DNA of 64,000 nt from Alistipes sp. Lineage in GTDB: Bacteria; Bacteroidota; Bacteroidia; Bacteroidales; Rikenellaceae. The stretch is taken from positions 1 to 64,000 of the forward strand of contig JAFUOK010000009.1 in NCBI GenBank assembly GCA_017481925.1, in the 5' to 3' direction. Positions 62,507 through 64,000 of this stretch are shown here, piece by piece (position 1 is the first letter of the stretch; each line of letters begins with the position of its first letter). Position numbers and translations under genes: made by a program. The notes under the pieces are model-generated. The model ran no database searches. It was given only the letters and a program-made list of their open reading frames with translations, and was not told where the DNA came from.

Positions 62507-63268
62507 ATGAAGATAAAAGTAATCAAGATCGGCGGTAAGCTGATCGAAAATAGTACGATACTCGCTTCGCTGTGCGATCATCTCTCGACGCTCGGCGAGG
62601 CGTTCGTCTTGGTGCACGGTGGTGGCGTTATGGGCTCTCACCTGGCCGAGCAGCTGGGCGTAGAGGTGAAGATGCACGAGGGTCGTCGTATCACCGATGC
62701 CGCCACGTTGGATATCGCCGTTATGGCATACGCAGGCCTGGCCAATAAGCGTGTTGTTGCCGCCTTGCAGGCTCGTGGCGTGAATGCTTGCGGTCTGTCG
62801 GGTTGCGATATGGCTGTTGTGAAGTCGCATCGCCGTCCCGTGAAGGATATTGACTGGGGCTTCGTGGGCGATGTCGATGAGGTGAATGCCGATGTGTTGG
62901 CTCTGCTGTTGGATAATGGCGCCATTCCCGTTGTTTCGCCCATCACAGTCTCTGCGGCGGGCGATCTGCTCAATACCAATGCCGATAGCGTGGCTTCGGC
63001 CGTGGCTATGGGGCTTGCTCGCAAGTATGATGTGGAGCTGGTCTTTACGCTCGATAAGGCAGGCGTGTTGCTCGATGTGAATGACGATAGTTCTGTAATC
63101 CCTACTATTACCCCTGCGTTGTATGCCGATTTGCGCGCCAAGGAGCAGATTCACTCGGGTATGATTCCCAAGATTGATAATGCCTATAAGACTATCGAGG
63201 CTGGCGTGGGGTCGGTACGTATCACCTCGCCTGATAACCTTACGGGCGGAACCGTAGTTGTAAAGTAA
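62507..63268 (+). CDS. argB: N-acylglutamate kinase
   Basis: A 253-residue amino-acid-kinase-fold enzyme: IKIGGKL at the start, VHGGGVMGS, and NADSVASAVA near the substrate site. It phosphorylates N-acetyl- or N-succinylglutamate. Short of the N-terminal extension seen in arginine-inhibited kinases, so feedback inhibition may be weak. Its stop overlaps the next start by one base. Confidence 0.92.
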   Translation: MKIKVIKIGGKLIENSTILASLCDHLSTLGEAFVLVHGGGVMGSHLAEQLGVEVKMHEGRRITDAATLDIAVMAYAGLANKRVVAALQARGVNACGLSGCDMAVVKSHRRPVKDIDWGFVGDVDEVNADVLALLLDNGAIPVVSPITVSAAGDLLNTNADSVASAVAMGLARKYDVELVFTLDKAGVLLDVNDDSSVIPTITPALYADLRAKEQIHSGMIPKIDNAYKTIEAGVGSVRITSPDNLTGGTVVVK

Positions 63269-64000
63269 TGAACACTTCGCAGGCCATAGACCTTCTAAAA
63301 CGTTTGATTGCGACGCCCTCCATCAGTAGAGACGAGGCCGCTGCAGCCGATCTTGTGCAGTCGGAGTTCGAACGTTGGGGCTTTGTGCCCAAGCGCAAGG
63401 GTAACAATGTCTGGGCGCAGGCGTGGCCTTATGACAAGGCGAAGCCTACCATCCTGCTCGATGCGCATATCGACACCGTAAAACCCAATGTCGCATGGAC
63501 GCGTGATCCCTTCATGCCGAGCGTTGAGGGCGATCGTCTCTATGGATTGGGTAGCAACGATACGGGAGCAAGTGTGGTGACGATGTTTGCAACCTTTGTC
63601 CGTTTGGCAATGAGCGAGCAGCCCTACAACCTTATTATGCTCGCCTCGGCCGAGGAGGAGGTTACGGGCGCCGGTGGCGTCAGAGCCGTACTACAGGAGT
63701 TGCCCACGATAGATTTTGCATTGGTGGGCGAGCCGACCTCTCTGCATCCTGCTGTGGCCGAGAAGGGACTGATGGTGCTGGACTGCACTTCACACGGCGT
63801 AGCAGGTCACGCAGCACGTGAGGAGGGCGTAAATGCAATCTACAAGGCATTGACGGATATAGAGTGGTTCCGCACGCATCGCTTTGAGCGTGTGTCGCCA
63901 ATGCTTGGAGAGGTGAAGATGACCGTTACGGGCGTGGAGGCTGGAACGCAACATAATGTTGTGCCAGCGGAGTGCCGTTTTATGGTCGATGTGAGGGTTA
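63268..64000 (+). CDS. M20-family deacylase (ArgE/DapE-like), 3' end outside the window
   Basis: ATG at 63268 overlaps the argB stop by one base (TAATG). The first 244 residues are seen and the gene continues past 64000. Metal ligand motifs of M20 enzymes are present: LLDAHIDTVKPN (His, Asp), GLGSNDTGASV (Asp), SAEEEVTGAGG (Glu-Glu) and VGEPTSL. It most likely removes the acyl group from N-acylornithine, completing the cyclic-free route to ornithine. DapE-type activity on succinyl-diaminopimelate is an alternative. Confidence 0.82.
   Translation, partial: MNTSQAIDLLKRLIATPSISRDEAAAADLVQSEFERWGFVPKRKGNNVWAQAWPYDKAKPTILLDAHIDTVKPNVAWTRDPFMPSVEGDRLYGLGSNDTGASVVTMFATFVRLAMSEQPYNLIMLASAEEEVTGAGGVRAVLQELPTIDFALVGEPTSLHPAVAEKGLMVLDCTSHGVAGHAAREEGVNAIYKALTDIEWFRTHRFERVSPMLGEVKMTVTGVEAGTQHNVVPAECRFMVDVRV

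Noticed and set aside
1..64000. CRISPR array, prophage or insertion sequence
   Set aside because: No spaced direct repeats, transposase, integrase or phage structural genes were seen on either strand.

Overview
This window looks like chromosome of a Bacteroidota bacterium in the order Bacteroidales. Seen in the sequence: many start regions carry the TAnnTTTG (-7) promoter box of this phylum, start codons have almost no Shine-Dalgarno sequence, lipoprotein signals are common, and there are a fimbrillin, a DUF4861 protein, a DUF2723 membrane protein and a Bacteroidales-type arginine cluster led by argR. MqnC, from the futalosine route to menaquinone, points towards an Alistipes/Rikenellaceae-type organism rather than Bacteroides, which uses the classical Men pathway. 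That finer placement is inference. No rRNA, phage, insertion sequence or CRISPR array was seen; one tRNA-Arg is present.

Layout. 1-4857: envelope cluster (TPR protein, LptC, CorC/HlyC-type membrane protein, PpiD/SurA-like foldase) closed by a strong terminator. 4926-6971: fimbrillin-family lipoprotein preceded by a 39-codon ORF, then tRNA-Arg(TCT) and a heavily base-paired non-coding stretch. 6972-13266: uronate use (kduI-kduD-DUF4861 one way; a mannitol-dehydrogenase-family oxidoreductase, FucP-type transporter and VOC protein the other). 13392-18771: operon of a metallophosphoesterase, a very large DUF2723 protein and an orphan substrate-binding lipoprotein. 18936-23242: cysS, a 59-aa membrane protein, prfB with a programmed +1 frameshift, and a NamZ-like muramidase. 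23243-28713: a split chromate-type transporter, an rRNA-methyltransferase-like protein, a U32 protein, serS and a ferredoxin.

28784-37876 holds the most unusual system: a six-subunit membrane complex built like hydrogenase-4/complex I, whose catalytic subunit lacks the cysteines that hold NiFe and whose small subunit lacks three of the four usual cluster cysteines. It resembles the energy-converting-hydrogenase-related (Ehr) complexes and is followed directly by a Na+/alanine symporter gene. 37932-44115: rsmE, two tandem M3 peptidases and a GH43-like protein. 44263-50336: operon of glutaminyl cyclase, homocysteine methyltransferase, M20 amidohydrolase, RNase R and MqnC. 50461-57566: tig, clpP, clpX, transketolase, hpt, queE and a DivIC-like gene.

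57615-64000: argR and, divergently, an arginine biosynthesis operon (GNAT acetyltransferase, argG, argC, argD, argB, argE-like, running off the window). Palindromic TGCAT-type sites sit exactly on the predicted argR and operon promoters. A long imperfect palindrome with a conserved core lies just after argG and a second copy just after cysS; the arms differ in sequence but still pair, which suggests selection on structure.
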